Source: Nautilus pompilius (Eukaryota; Mollusca; Cephalopoda; Nautilida; Nautilidae). Taken from it: a DNA stretch of 64,000 nt. The DNA is taken from NCBI GenBank assembly GCA_018389105.1, contig JACATO010000095.1, positions 2,885,001 to 2,949,000 of the forward strand, given 5' to 3'. The number at the start of each line of letters is the position of its first letter. Within the stretch, counting starts at the first letter, position 1. This document shows, piece after piece, positions 54,943 through 64,000 of this stretch. Made by a program: the position numbers and the translations under genes. The notes below the pieces were generated by a model. It was given only the letters and a program-made list of their open reading frames with translations, had not been told where the DNA came from and searched no databases.

Positions 54943-55199
54943 CTAGAGATAGACACAGGTTATTGGGAAATCGATAGTTCATTAGCGATCTTTTATTTGG
55001 AAAAAAAAGAAGAAGAAATCAGTCGGATAGAGCTGACCTGGCACGATAAAGACGAGCTCTGCTCAACGGTAACTCTGGATACTACAGACAAAAATGTTTG
55101 TAGACATTTGTAACATTCAGTAAACTGGGAGAATAAAAATGATAAAAAAAACAAACAAGAAAATGTGTAAAGGCTAAACGAGAGCACGACCTCTTGTTT

Positions 55200-55865
55200 T
55201 CGTGCTCCCGTAGGGGGATCTCAATGTACCACTTGAATTCGTCAGCCTCCTTACGTTTACAGACAACGTCTCTCCACGTTGGCTGTATGTTTGGGGTCAT
55301 TGTCATCTCCGGCCAATGAAATATCTTCCTGAAGAAACGGCTCGATGGATGAGTAGCCTGGCTGAACCTATCGGTCAGCGGTGAGTACACTTTCAATTGT
55401 ATGCAAGCTTCCAACACCCCTGCCTAATATGCAGCCCACGCTCCCCAGTCCGCCTCGAACAGACTGCCATTGATTATTGCCAAACAGTTTAAACTCTGAC
55501 TCATCACCGAAAAGCATCTTCTTCCAGGTTTGGTCATCCCACTGTTCTATGTCTGCTGCCCATTTCAGCCCTGCTGTTCGGTTACCTTCTTCTCGGCAAA
55601 GGATTTTGGGAACTACGCCTCCATCGAGACCCCTTCGCTTTTCTTGGAGAAACGTCAACACCTGCTCTTTCCGCTAAGTCGCTCGCGAGATCTCTACTGG
55701 CTCGTCGTCTATCACGCCAATGCATCGTGGGGTGGTTGACATCATTCCTAAAGATCTCGGGTTTTCTCTTTCGACCGCATTTATTGTCAACAGCACCGGT
55801 CTGGCACAGCCTTTCAGAGTCATATTTATTGGTTGTTTATGGAGTCTGGCTGCAGTCTGCCACAT
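55200..55865 (-). mobile_element. Tc1-like DNA transposon remnant
   Basis: On the minus strand IGVIDDEPVEISRAT (about 55674-55718) and then KRRGLDGGVVPKILCREE match the end of the DNA-binding region and the linker of Tc1-like transposases. QTWKKMLFGDESEFKLFG holds the first catalytic aspartate (codon at plus 55503-55505). GVGSLHTIESVLTA matches the strand after it. DDNDPKHTANV (about plus 55275-55307) holds the second aspartate (plus 55302-55304). The third motif (SPDLNPIE) is not recognisable. The distance between the two aspartates is about 67 codons, shorter than usual, so there is an internal loss. At least two frame changes are needed along the gene, so it is inactive. It is a different subfamily from the 40.5-kb copy. 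Confidence 0.78.
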
Positions 55866-56220
55866 GGAGTCCCTTTCACTAGCTAAGACTGATTTCTACA
55901 CGACTGTTATGTGATGTCTTTTCCCCAGAAACTCAAGAATTGGCCGCAGTACAACGATATCATTGCCTACACTTTTACAGTCCTCCCACAGGTGTGCAAC
56001 TCTCTGATTGCTTTCATAACAACCAATCAGAGTGAACTATATCAACACGTGGCTGTACTATGGAGCATTTCATTCTTAAAAACTGATGCGATTCTATCAC
56101 GTGTCAGTTGCATTTTTATACCCAGTTTTCCGTCTGTTTCCATAATTAATTCCCATACATCGTAATTGTTCAAAAATGGTAATTCAAAATACAAACGAAG
56201 AATGTTGTTTTACTATGTAT
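55866..56220. other. No gene seen
   Basis: An 84-codon plus-strand frame (55911-56165) has no domain. Part of this may be the 5' end of the adjoining Tc1 copy. Confidence 0.4.
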
Positions 56221-56428
56221 GCTCTCTCTCTCTCTCTGTACTGACGTCATCTCGCTCTCTCTCTCCTCTCTCTCTCTCTCTGTACTGACATCATCATCAT
56301 CATCATCGCTCTCTCTCTCTCTGTCTCTCGTACTGACATCATCATCATCATCATCTCTCTCTCTCTCTCTCTGTCTGTCTCTCTGTACTGACATCATCAT
56401 CTATCTCTCTCTCTATCTCTCCCTCTCA
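56221..56428 (-). repeat. Composite GA microsatellite with CRE-like sites, array 6, inverted
   Basis: CT runs on the plus strand are punctuated by CTGTACTGACGTCATC and CTGTACTGACATCATCATC. Reverse-complemented, this is GATGACGTCAGTACAG, the form seen in array 2. ATC triplet expansions flank the CRE block. Confidence 0.88.
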
Positions 56429-59400
56429 TACTGCAAACGTGCAAACATCAGCGAAAACAAGCACTGAGTACCCGATCGCCATGCTCATCAGTAGAAATCC
56501 AAAGCAACAAAGTCGATACATTCATCTTGCTTATCACTATGCTCCACTATACAGCCGAGCCGAATGATAGATACAGCAGCCCAGCCGAGTTGTTGCATGT
56601 GTGTTAGCATCGACGCTTCAGCTGCTGGCTTCGACTTCGGGGAATAGATTCCGCCACCCATGTGCGGCGCAGAGGCCGGGCTGAAATCTACTCACCGACG
56701 AATCTGGTACAGCAGAACGACAGCTCAGGCGAAATAAGGAAAGATGGGGGATCTATAAAAAACTGACTTTGGTCGGATTAACGAGAAAGTCGGTCGGCCA
56801 GCGGGTGTCATGTGGAGTCTGGGAATGAGCTTATCTCGATTGTGACCGTACTAAATTCGCACAAGTCGTTCTCGAAACAAAGGACAGTTTGCTGTCAGGG
56901 TTGATCAAATGTGCAACACGCGGCAAAGCTGTGGGCTAAGTTGGTAGGAAGAGGGGTCGTCTCAAGAACGCGCGGGCGATAGCTGAGGGGTAATCTCAAA
57001 ACGTAGAGATTTTATCCAGAAGAATCTATGCTGGCTCATGGTAGACTTAGCCCGAAGGTGCCAGCACGAAGATGTACGGCAGGGCAAGAATTCAAAGACA
57101 TAAAAACCTGGTACAGACGTCCGTGGGTAAAAGAGTGGGGAAACCCCCCCCAGCGCGCCCCTTAATTCGAGTCTGTAACGTCGCTTTTGTTAGTATTCGA
57201 AAGAAAGTGCTTCCCGTGGCGGCAGAAGGGTGCCTGTCTCCCGAGTTATACGACCCTTCTTAGCGTTTTTTTTTTTTTATTTGCGCACTAGGTGGCGATC
57301 TATCGATAGTTCAAACGCCGCTACGGACCTTTTTTACTCGCAGCATCCAACTTTCCGAAATACCGATTATTCCATTAAACACGGAATAACGCGCACCTGC
57401 TATCGCCGTTGCTTTTAAACCCCCCCCGGCTTTCTTGGTTTTTAAAGTTTCGCAATGCAAACGGCGTCTAGGCGGAGACTTACAGAATCAGCTCCGTAGG
57501 AAGCTGGCGATTTACCGCGATATCATTATCCAGAACGTCCTCCTCCCCCCCAAGCAGCAACAAACTCGGTTGTAGAGGAAAAAAACACACAACAGCAGCA
57601 CAACATGAAAACAGCTAAATATATCCGAGAGAAAGGTCGGTTTTTATCAGACAACTTTCTATCATTAAGAAAGAGTCATCCATCATTGTCTGTAGATGGA
57701 TACAAAACGATTGGAGCTCTCCTGACAGACCATTCTCTTTAAATAAATAAAACAACAACAACAACAACAACAAAAATAGCGGGCAGGAATATCTTTAATC
57801 AGATGAGAAGGTCCCCTGCATGAAGCACACATTAATCATATGACTTTATTCGCGGCTAACTGCGCCGATTGGTAAGCAAAGTTTGTTGTTTAAAAAAAGA
57901 CTTTTACTCTACACGGAAAACTTGGCTGGTGCCGACGATATGTTTTTGGCAGAGAAGTTTGGCGCCATCGCAGGCGATAAATAAGCTGGCGAGAGAAATC
58001 GGCAAAGCGAAGAGTTGTTTTGTGTTTTTGTCTTTTAATGTCGTAATAAAACCGCGGGTTTTACGGTATTCTCCGAAATAACTGGTTTTTATTTAAATTT
58101 AATATTTTCTTAACCTTTAAGCAAAAATATATACAACAATTACGAAGGTGTCTGGCCCACTATTAAGTTTTATGTGAGGAAAATGCTAAGAAATAAATCG
58201 TTTTATCGTATGTAAAGTGTAAAAGAAACGGTCGGTTTGGTGAACGGTGCCAGCAGTGAATTCTTGGTACAGAAGAGCTGCTGGAAGAATCAAAATCGTC
58301 TGAGAAAATCCAGACCGAATAGTGATCAAATGGACATCGTGTCAACCTCATCGCCCTGCCTCCCTCTTCCAGACATTCCACCCTAACCCTGATGATGGCA
58401 GCTCGCTGCCATCTATTAAATCGCGCTGGCACTCGCTGAAACCCGACTCTGTTATTTGTTTCTCCACATGTGGTCCAGTGAATCGGAAACTTTGGTAACC
58501 TTCAAATCTCGGGCCTGCCAGAGGGGGGGGGGTCAGCTTTACCAGAGTTTAAGACCCGAAGCGAGTAAGGTCCACCCACCTTCTCACCGCGGAGCTCCAC
58601 GAATCGCGGCGACGGACGCCCTGTCTGAAGCGGTCAAGAAATAGTCCCGATTGTGCCGGCAGCAACAGGAAGTTGCGTTAAAACGATTCGCTATGCTCTT
58701 CTCTCTCGGCGCATTAATTTAAATGGCGAATCCTTCGGGAGTAATCGTTTATGCACTTCATGAGTCATAATCTGAAAGGCTATTTTTTTTAAAAAAATAT
58801 TCTTTAGCCTGTTTAATTAGGGATTTTCTCAGCGGAAGCCGGAGCGTTTGCTTGTTGGTGCAGGTCCCCGTGCTCGCTTTGCTAGATCTCCTGGCTCCAT
58901 GAAAGCCGAGGCCCATACACGGAACCCCGAGGACTTTAAAAATATTCCAAACCAGCCTTCAAAAACAAAAAAACAAACAGAAAATATTATTATTATTTTT
59001 TTTTTAATAAGGGGGGGGCTATATTTACTAATCGTCGCTTTGAAAAAGTTTCCCCGCATAGATATTCCACATCCCCTCCCCCCCAAAATCTCTTGGCTTT
59101 TTTTAAAGAACCCGTCTGGCATCGCTTCGCTCCGGAATGCCGTCGTTGTTCTCCGTCTATCGCGACGGCTTTATCGATTTCCTCGGGGAAAGAGGTAAAA
59201 ATGGTTTTAGCGTTTTCTTTTTCAATCGTGACATTTTTTTTTCCAAAAAAAGTTCGGACTAATTTAAAAAAAAAAGCAAAAAAGCAAAACGGGATAAAGA
59301 ACACGAAGGAATAACCAAACTCCCATGATGCCTGGAGGCGAGGGAGCATTAATTATTGACTTTCGGCGTTGATGGGGAGAATTCGTCTCATCGCCAAGGC

Positions 59401-59858
59401 GTTTTAGACGCTGTAACTGTAGGCCGGTCGGAAATGTCCGAAAGAACACGAGAAAAAGCTGATGTTTGCTGACAGATGTTTCCCTCGATTCTCGTCTGCG
59501 CTGTCAAAGGGAGAACTGAATGGGAGGCGAGGAGACGAAGGGAAAGCGAAACGGAAGAAAGACGATCGACTTAGTTCTGCCTCCGGCGTTTTTCAACGAG
59601 GCAATTTTAAGCAATTAAAATTGCCCTTAATTAGCCTTCCTGTTCTTGTACGGCATATTGACAACCTGTCTGCTGATTAATATGTATTTTCCTTTTTTTT
59701 TCTTCCTTCCATGTTTTTAAAAATTGACTGTCGAAATAACTTCCCCAAGGAAACGCCAAAATTCCACGGATTCAGGTTATTTATAAATAACATATATTCC
59801 AATGTACTTCATGCGACGACAAAGTAGCCACAATTAGACTTTCTTTACCTTTTTGCAG
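56429..59858. other. No confident gene; many homopolymer tracts
   Basis: T run 57266-57280, C runs near 57419 and 57546, (AAC)n at 57749-57772, T8A7 at 58783-58797. CpG-rich at 57060-57500 and 58850-59200. No frame has a domain. Confidence 0.45.
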
Positions 59859-60028
59859 CAATAAAAATCTCCAGGAAGAGAAGTTCCTTCTCTAATGATA
59901 TCGAGAGAAATCAGGATTTCCGTGTCGGCGAATCCTTTAATTTGAAGAGGATTACGGTTTTCCGCGAGGTCTCCAGAAAAGCGAAATCCTTAACAGTTTG
60001 TCTTTGTCTGCTCCGTCGGTACCAATAA
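59859..60028 (+). CDS. Possible 3' terminal exon (unrecognised)
   Basis: A strong pyrimidine tract ending CTTTTTGCAG (59858) is followed by one frame open for 55 codons: IKISRKRSSFSNDIERNQDF, then RVGESFNLKRITVFREVSRK, to a TAA at 60026-60028. That stop overlaps an AATAAA signal (60024-60029). The basic, serine-rich composition is unremarkable. An earlier in-frame donor was not seen. Confidence 0.2.
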
Positions 60029-60530
60029 AAGACCGACACGGGCGAACTGCTTCACTTACAAACCCTGTCACAGACACCATTCTTTCTAATATCAAAGGCT
60101 GCTGGAACTTTGGCCAGTTTGTTTTAGGACCTAAAATACGCGCTGAAAATTCTTGTTTTTATTTTAACCGTATCTCCCTCTATTGTTCAAAATCCAGCTT
60201 AATAGAGTAATCTTTTTAATTGTTTAGTATGTTCTCAGTGCATCATGGGAAAAACGTCGCCACATCCTATTCATATGTCCAGGTAGCGTAAGCCGCCAGT
60301 TCAAAACGACTTAGCCAGCAAGAATTGTAAATAAGAGCATCTTTCCAGTCCAGAGAGAAGGAGGCAGTCTGGTGCATGCATGTAAAGGCCTGTCAATCGA
60401 AAATGTGAAGATTCAGAAAGACCGGTGAACGACTAAAACTTGGATACGTTCTAAAGCCCCATACGGAACAATAATCCAATATTCCTTCTCGGTGAAGCCT
60501 TTTCTGACTTTCGGGATCTAAGGACATCGT
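60029..60530. other. No gene seen
   Basis: Spacer before the large repeat array. A frame at 59998-60210 has no domain. Confidence 0.45.
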
Positions 60531-61237
60531 GGGAGGGAGGGAGGGAGAGAGAGAGGAGGATAACATCATTACACAGAGAGAGATGACGTCATTACAGAGA
60601 TAGAGAGATGACGTCATTACAGAGATAGAGATAGAGAGAGAGATGGAGAGAGAGAAATGATGATGATGATGATGATGACGTCATTACAGAGAAAGAGATG
60701 AAGAGAGAGAGAGAGAGATAGAGAGAGAGAAATGATGATGATGATGAGATGATGATGATGACGTCATTACAGAGAGAGAGAGAGATGGAGAGAAAGATGG
60801 AGAGTGAGAGATAACATCATTACACAGAGAGAGATGACGTCATTACAGAGATAGAGAGAGACGTCATTACAGAGATAGAGATAGAGAGAGAGAGATGATG
60901 ATGATGATGTTGATGTCATTACAGAGAGAGATGGAGAGAAAGATGGAGAGAGAGATGACGTCATTACAGAGATAGAGATAGAGAGAGAGAGATGATGATG
61001 ATGATGTCATTACAGAGATAGAGAGATGACGTCATTACAGAGATAGAGATAGAGAGAGAGAGATAATGATGATGATGATGATGTCATTACAGAGATAGAG
61101 AGATGACGTCATTACAGAGAGAGAGATGGAGAGAAAGATGGAGAGAGAGAGAGAGATGACGTCATTACAGAGATAGAGAGATGACGTCATTACAGAGATA
61201 GAGAGATGATGTCATTACAGAGAGAGAGAGAGTGAGA
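60531..61237. repeat. Composite GA microsatellite with CRE-like sites, array 8, largest
   Basis: About 700 bp of GA runs alternating with GATGACGTCATTACAGAGA blocks. Around ten exact TGACGTCA palindromes are present, plus variants TGATGTCA and TAACATCA. (GAT)n expansions often precede the CRE block. Pieces of 40-60 bp are duplicated in order, showing growth by unequal exchange. Confidence 0.93.
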
Positions 61238-62388
61238 GTCAGTCTCGGTGACCAAGCGAGTTACCTGGGTACCGGAACCCTATGAGAACTCTCCATTTCT
61301 AGGTGTAGAAAGAGACCCTTCCAGGAAGGTGTGCTGACAAGATTTCTTTAATGTGGTCCCTACACATGCAAGGTACGTAAATAGACCCATAAGTTACGCA
61401 ATAAAGCCAGGGTTTCCTTGCTTTTAGGTACTATACATCATTCCCACCATCCTGCTAGCTTAATAAGAAGTGATGTCTAGAATTTCCATTTTATTGTACA
61501 TTTAAAATTGCTATCTGATTTTATATAAACTACAGAACCTTAATTGTGGACACCCAAAAGGATACGTAGGTTGTCCATCGTCCCTTTGCACATCTTGACC
61601 ATTCCAGAGAATCAATACCGAACCCCCCCCCCTCCGCCAGTGATGGTGGCAGCGTCTCTGTTGTTTAAACCCGGGGACTGCACAACCAAGATGCGGATGT
61701 AGCAGGAGTACACACATCTAACCCGAGAGTGGGCGGGGCTGTTAGTCCGGTAACCCAGTTAAGCATTCCGGATCTCCGTGCGAGCTGTAGCCGACAACGG
61801 AGCGGAAGGAAGAAGATTTTTTAGCGTCTGGTGGTTCGTAAATCAGATTTGTCTGAAAGGTTCCATTTAAGAATAAAGAGAAAGAAAGAAAGAAAAAAAA
61901 ACAGCGACGAGTCTGAGAGCCGTCCTGTCAATTACACCGCTCCACGGCGGCGGCCGGGTTACCATGGATACGGGAGTTCCCGTCGCGGGTAGTAGCTACG
62001 TACTAAAGCTGCGAGCGTCCGGACAAACAAGTTAGTGGGCCCCCAACCACTCCCAGCCCCCTCATCTCTGAAACAATCAGAGTAAATTCCAGATACCGTC
62101 AATTGCACGGAAACCGGATTAGCGGAGTCGACACACGGCCAATTACATAGTCCAATTTAATCAGATATATTTAAAATTAAGTTACACGTTTAAAGTTGCA
62201 TTCCACCGCCCAGTCAACAGCCTGCCTATCGTGGACAATCGAGTTACACCTGTCCCAGTTAAGTCCCGCGTGTGCGGTCCAACCGACTGATTGTCCATCT
62301 ACGCCTAATCGAATTACGTGTGTATGTGTAAAATCGAGAATTGATAGCGATTACCCCCCGACTATGCATTTGTGTATTTTCTTTCCAG
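61238..62388. other. No gene seen
   Basis: C run at 61624-61633. CpG-rich 61700-62050. No supported exon before 62389. Confidence 0.45.
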
Positions 62389-62450
62389 AACGATTTCCAG
62401 CTTCGCGGAGGCGGCACGGGATAAACTTCAAAAGATCGATACGTCTCCTG
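62389..62450 (+). CDS. Possible 62-nt internal exon
   Basis: TGTGTATTTTCTTTCCAG (acceptor, ending 62388) and CTCCTG|GTCAGT (donor at 62451) bound a segment whose middle frame reads TISSFAEAARDKLQKIDTSP. AEAARDKLQKI would be a regular amphipathic helix. The exon enters with one base and leaves with one. Immediately after the donor a GA repeat begins, so the reading beyond is meaningless. Short, so chance cannot be excluded. Confidence 0.25.
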
Positions 62451-62468
62451 GTCAGTCGATGACGAACG

Positions 62469-62469
62469 A

Positions 62470-62502
<33 letters not shown>

Positions 62503-62534
62503 GAGATGGAGAGAGAGTGAGAGAGAGAGAGAGA

Positions 62535-62573
<39 letters not shown>

Positions 62574-62707
62574 AGAGACTGACGGGGAAAGCTGAGCTGT
62601 AAAAGAACACCGAGCAGAGGTCTCAGCGAGTTGTGAGTTGTCCGGCGAGGTAAACAAACAAATACTCGAGAGAGAGAGAGGAGACGGATGGAGAGAGAGA
62701 GAGAGTG
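62469..62707. repeat. GA microsatellites
   Basis: GA runs with GATG interruptions at 62469-62578 and again at 62668-62707. A TGACGTCAGAGAGAGAGAGA at about 62917-62937 shows a CRE core joined to a GA run again, here as a single copy. Confidence 0.88.
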
Positions 62708-64000
62708 GAGACAGAGATGTTCACGTCATTTTCTCGCAATGGGTATTTGCACAGTAATTTTGCGATAAAATCGTCAGAGAAAAACTATAATTATCTACGT
62801 TTCGTTACACGCTATTTTTCTCGTGGTCCGAAAGCCGTTCTGGCGTTAATTCCGGACTTGTATTGTATGGGATGGAATGATGCGTTCGTTACGCTCCCAG
62901 AAAGAAAACCGGATGTGACGTCAGAGAGAGAGAGAGAGGTACCAGGAACAGAAATGATCAGCCATCATTCTCCGCTGGTACTGCATTATGATAAATCTGT
63001 TTCGCAATGTGATGAAAGATGTGTGTGTATGTGGGGTGGGGGTCCCTTAGACGCCAACATATTAAATGAATTACATTTCTGACAAACATGGGTACCTGAA
63101 AAACCCTTAAGAGTGGCGTGGCGAGTGACAAAAATGAGTCCCGCCAAACGCTGCTGTTTTCATGACTTCTAGCAAAAACTATACACTTGTGTAGTGTGAA
63201 CTTTACGATAAAGCAAAAGTTCCATCAGTATTACAACGGTATTTCCACTTGATATTATACAATCTTTTTAGTTGTTAGCTGACAACAACAACAACAACAA
63301 CGAAAACAGGGGCGACAACTATTCTGCTATGCGTCAAACCCAAATGTCCCAATTCGAAATCTATCTATTATATCTGTAATAAATACATTTTTAAACAATC
63401 AAAACATATATTTGGATTTTAGCATGTAGCCCCCCAAATCAAGAATATGCATTGATTACATAAGCAAAAATCTTAACTCTGCCTCTCATTATGTAACCTC
63501 AAAACCAAAATTCTACATTTTTTCCTGATTGCAAATTTTACGCAGGTGTCCATAAAGTTTTCCACTAATTGAGTAAAATTCCAATGGTATCTACACATAT
63601 AGTATATTTAAACGGAGTAATTTTAAGAGAGCTTGACCAACAAATAATAGTTAATTACTAGTATTTAAGTAACATTTGCTGCATCCATACAAATAATTAA
63701 CACATATTATAATATAGAAGAATGAGCTTACTAAGTTTATTTTTATTAATTAATTCGAATCTTCCAGCTTATTTCTAATTTACCAGGTTAATCCGTGTAA
63801 TTTTTGTTCTCACGAATCTTTGGATTGGCTAAAAAAAAAAAATGCACACTTTTTAACCTCTCCATAATTACGACTATCGGCGACAGCTTCAATAACTTCC
63901 CCCTAAAGCAAATTCCCCTTTCACTCAGTTTCCCGACCTTCCACGTTAGCTTAATTTCCACCGTGAATACTATGCCAAGTATTTTAAGTAGTGTATGGCA
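62708..64000. other. No confident gene
   Basis: A 125-codon frame (62705-63082) starts in the repeat and shows no domain. (ACA)n at 63284-63303. AT-rich from 63.3 kb to the end. Confidence 0.45.

Overview
This is animal nuclear DNA. It carries long stretches of non-coding sequence, many dinucleotide, trinucleotide and GA-rich microsatellites, decayed Tc1-type DNA transposons, 5'-truncated non-LTR retrotransposon (LINE) 3' ends, and tRNA-derived SINE heads. No rRNA, bacterial operon, CRISPR array or complete multi-domain gene could be recognised. The SINE near 39.3 kb has a MIR/CORE-like motif, and CpG is common outside one insertion. Together these point to an invertebrate, perhaps a lophotrochozoan such as a mollusc. 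That assignment is an inference and is weak.

Layout. 0.6-7.2 kb: two composite GA/CRE repeat arrays, a (TTA)n block, a CRE-TATA promoter-like block with a possible 15-codon first exon at 5.3 kb, a third GA array and a worn 26-bp repeat. 7.2-16 kb: mostly unannotatable, with a six-copy 44-bp array carrying a CACGTG E-box in every copy (13.4 kb) and a LINE 3' remnant (14.3 kb). 16-28 kb: scattered possible exons, an E-box/CRE/ETS cluster (21.6 kb) and a Tc1 remnant (23.5 kb). 29.3-30.2 kb: a CpG-poor insertion carrying a broken copy of a repeated invertebrate gene family. 30.6-31.5 kb: a CpG-rich block with a possible signal-peptide first exon on the minus strand and an exon-like segment with an RVTF motif on the plus strand. 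33.4-33.85 kb: a worn tandem array. 35.5-36.7 kb: exon-like segments and an ETS-CRE-ETS promoter motif. 39.3-41.4 kb: a SINE and a Tc1 element whose three catalytic acidic residues survive. 42.4-46.5 kb: another promoter-like cluster, a possible minus-strand exon, an ancient ~39-bp array, a 1-kb 30-bp minisatellite and a second LINE remnant. 47-64 kb: sparse, with a hairpin cluster (48.9 kb), a SINE head, a minus-strand Tc1 remnant (55.5 kb) and the largest CRE/GA array (60.5-61.2 kb).

How it fits together. Most of the window looks like intron or intergenic DNA shaped by microsatellite growth and old transposons. The possible exons are short open segments with one or two good splice signals. 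Such segments also arise by chance in 64 kb, so their confidences are low. The most unusual feature is a GA-rich composite repeat that carries CRE-like sites (TGACGTCA and variants). It recurs at about seven places on both strands.
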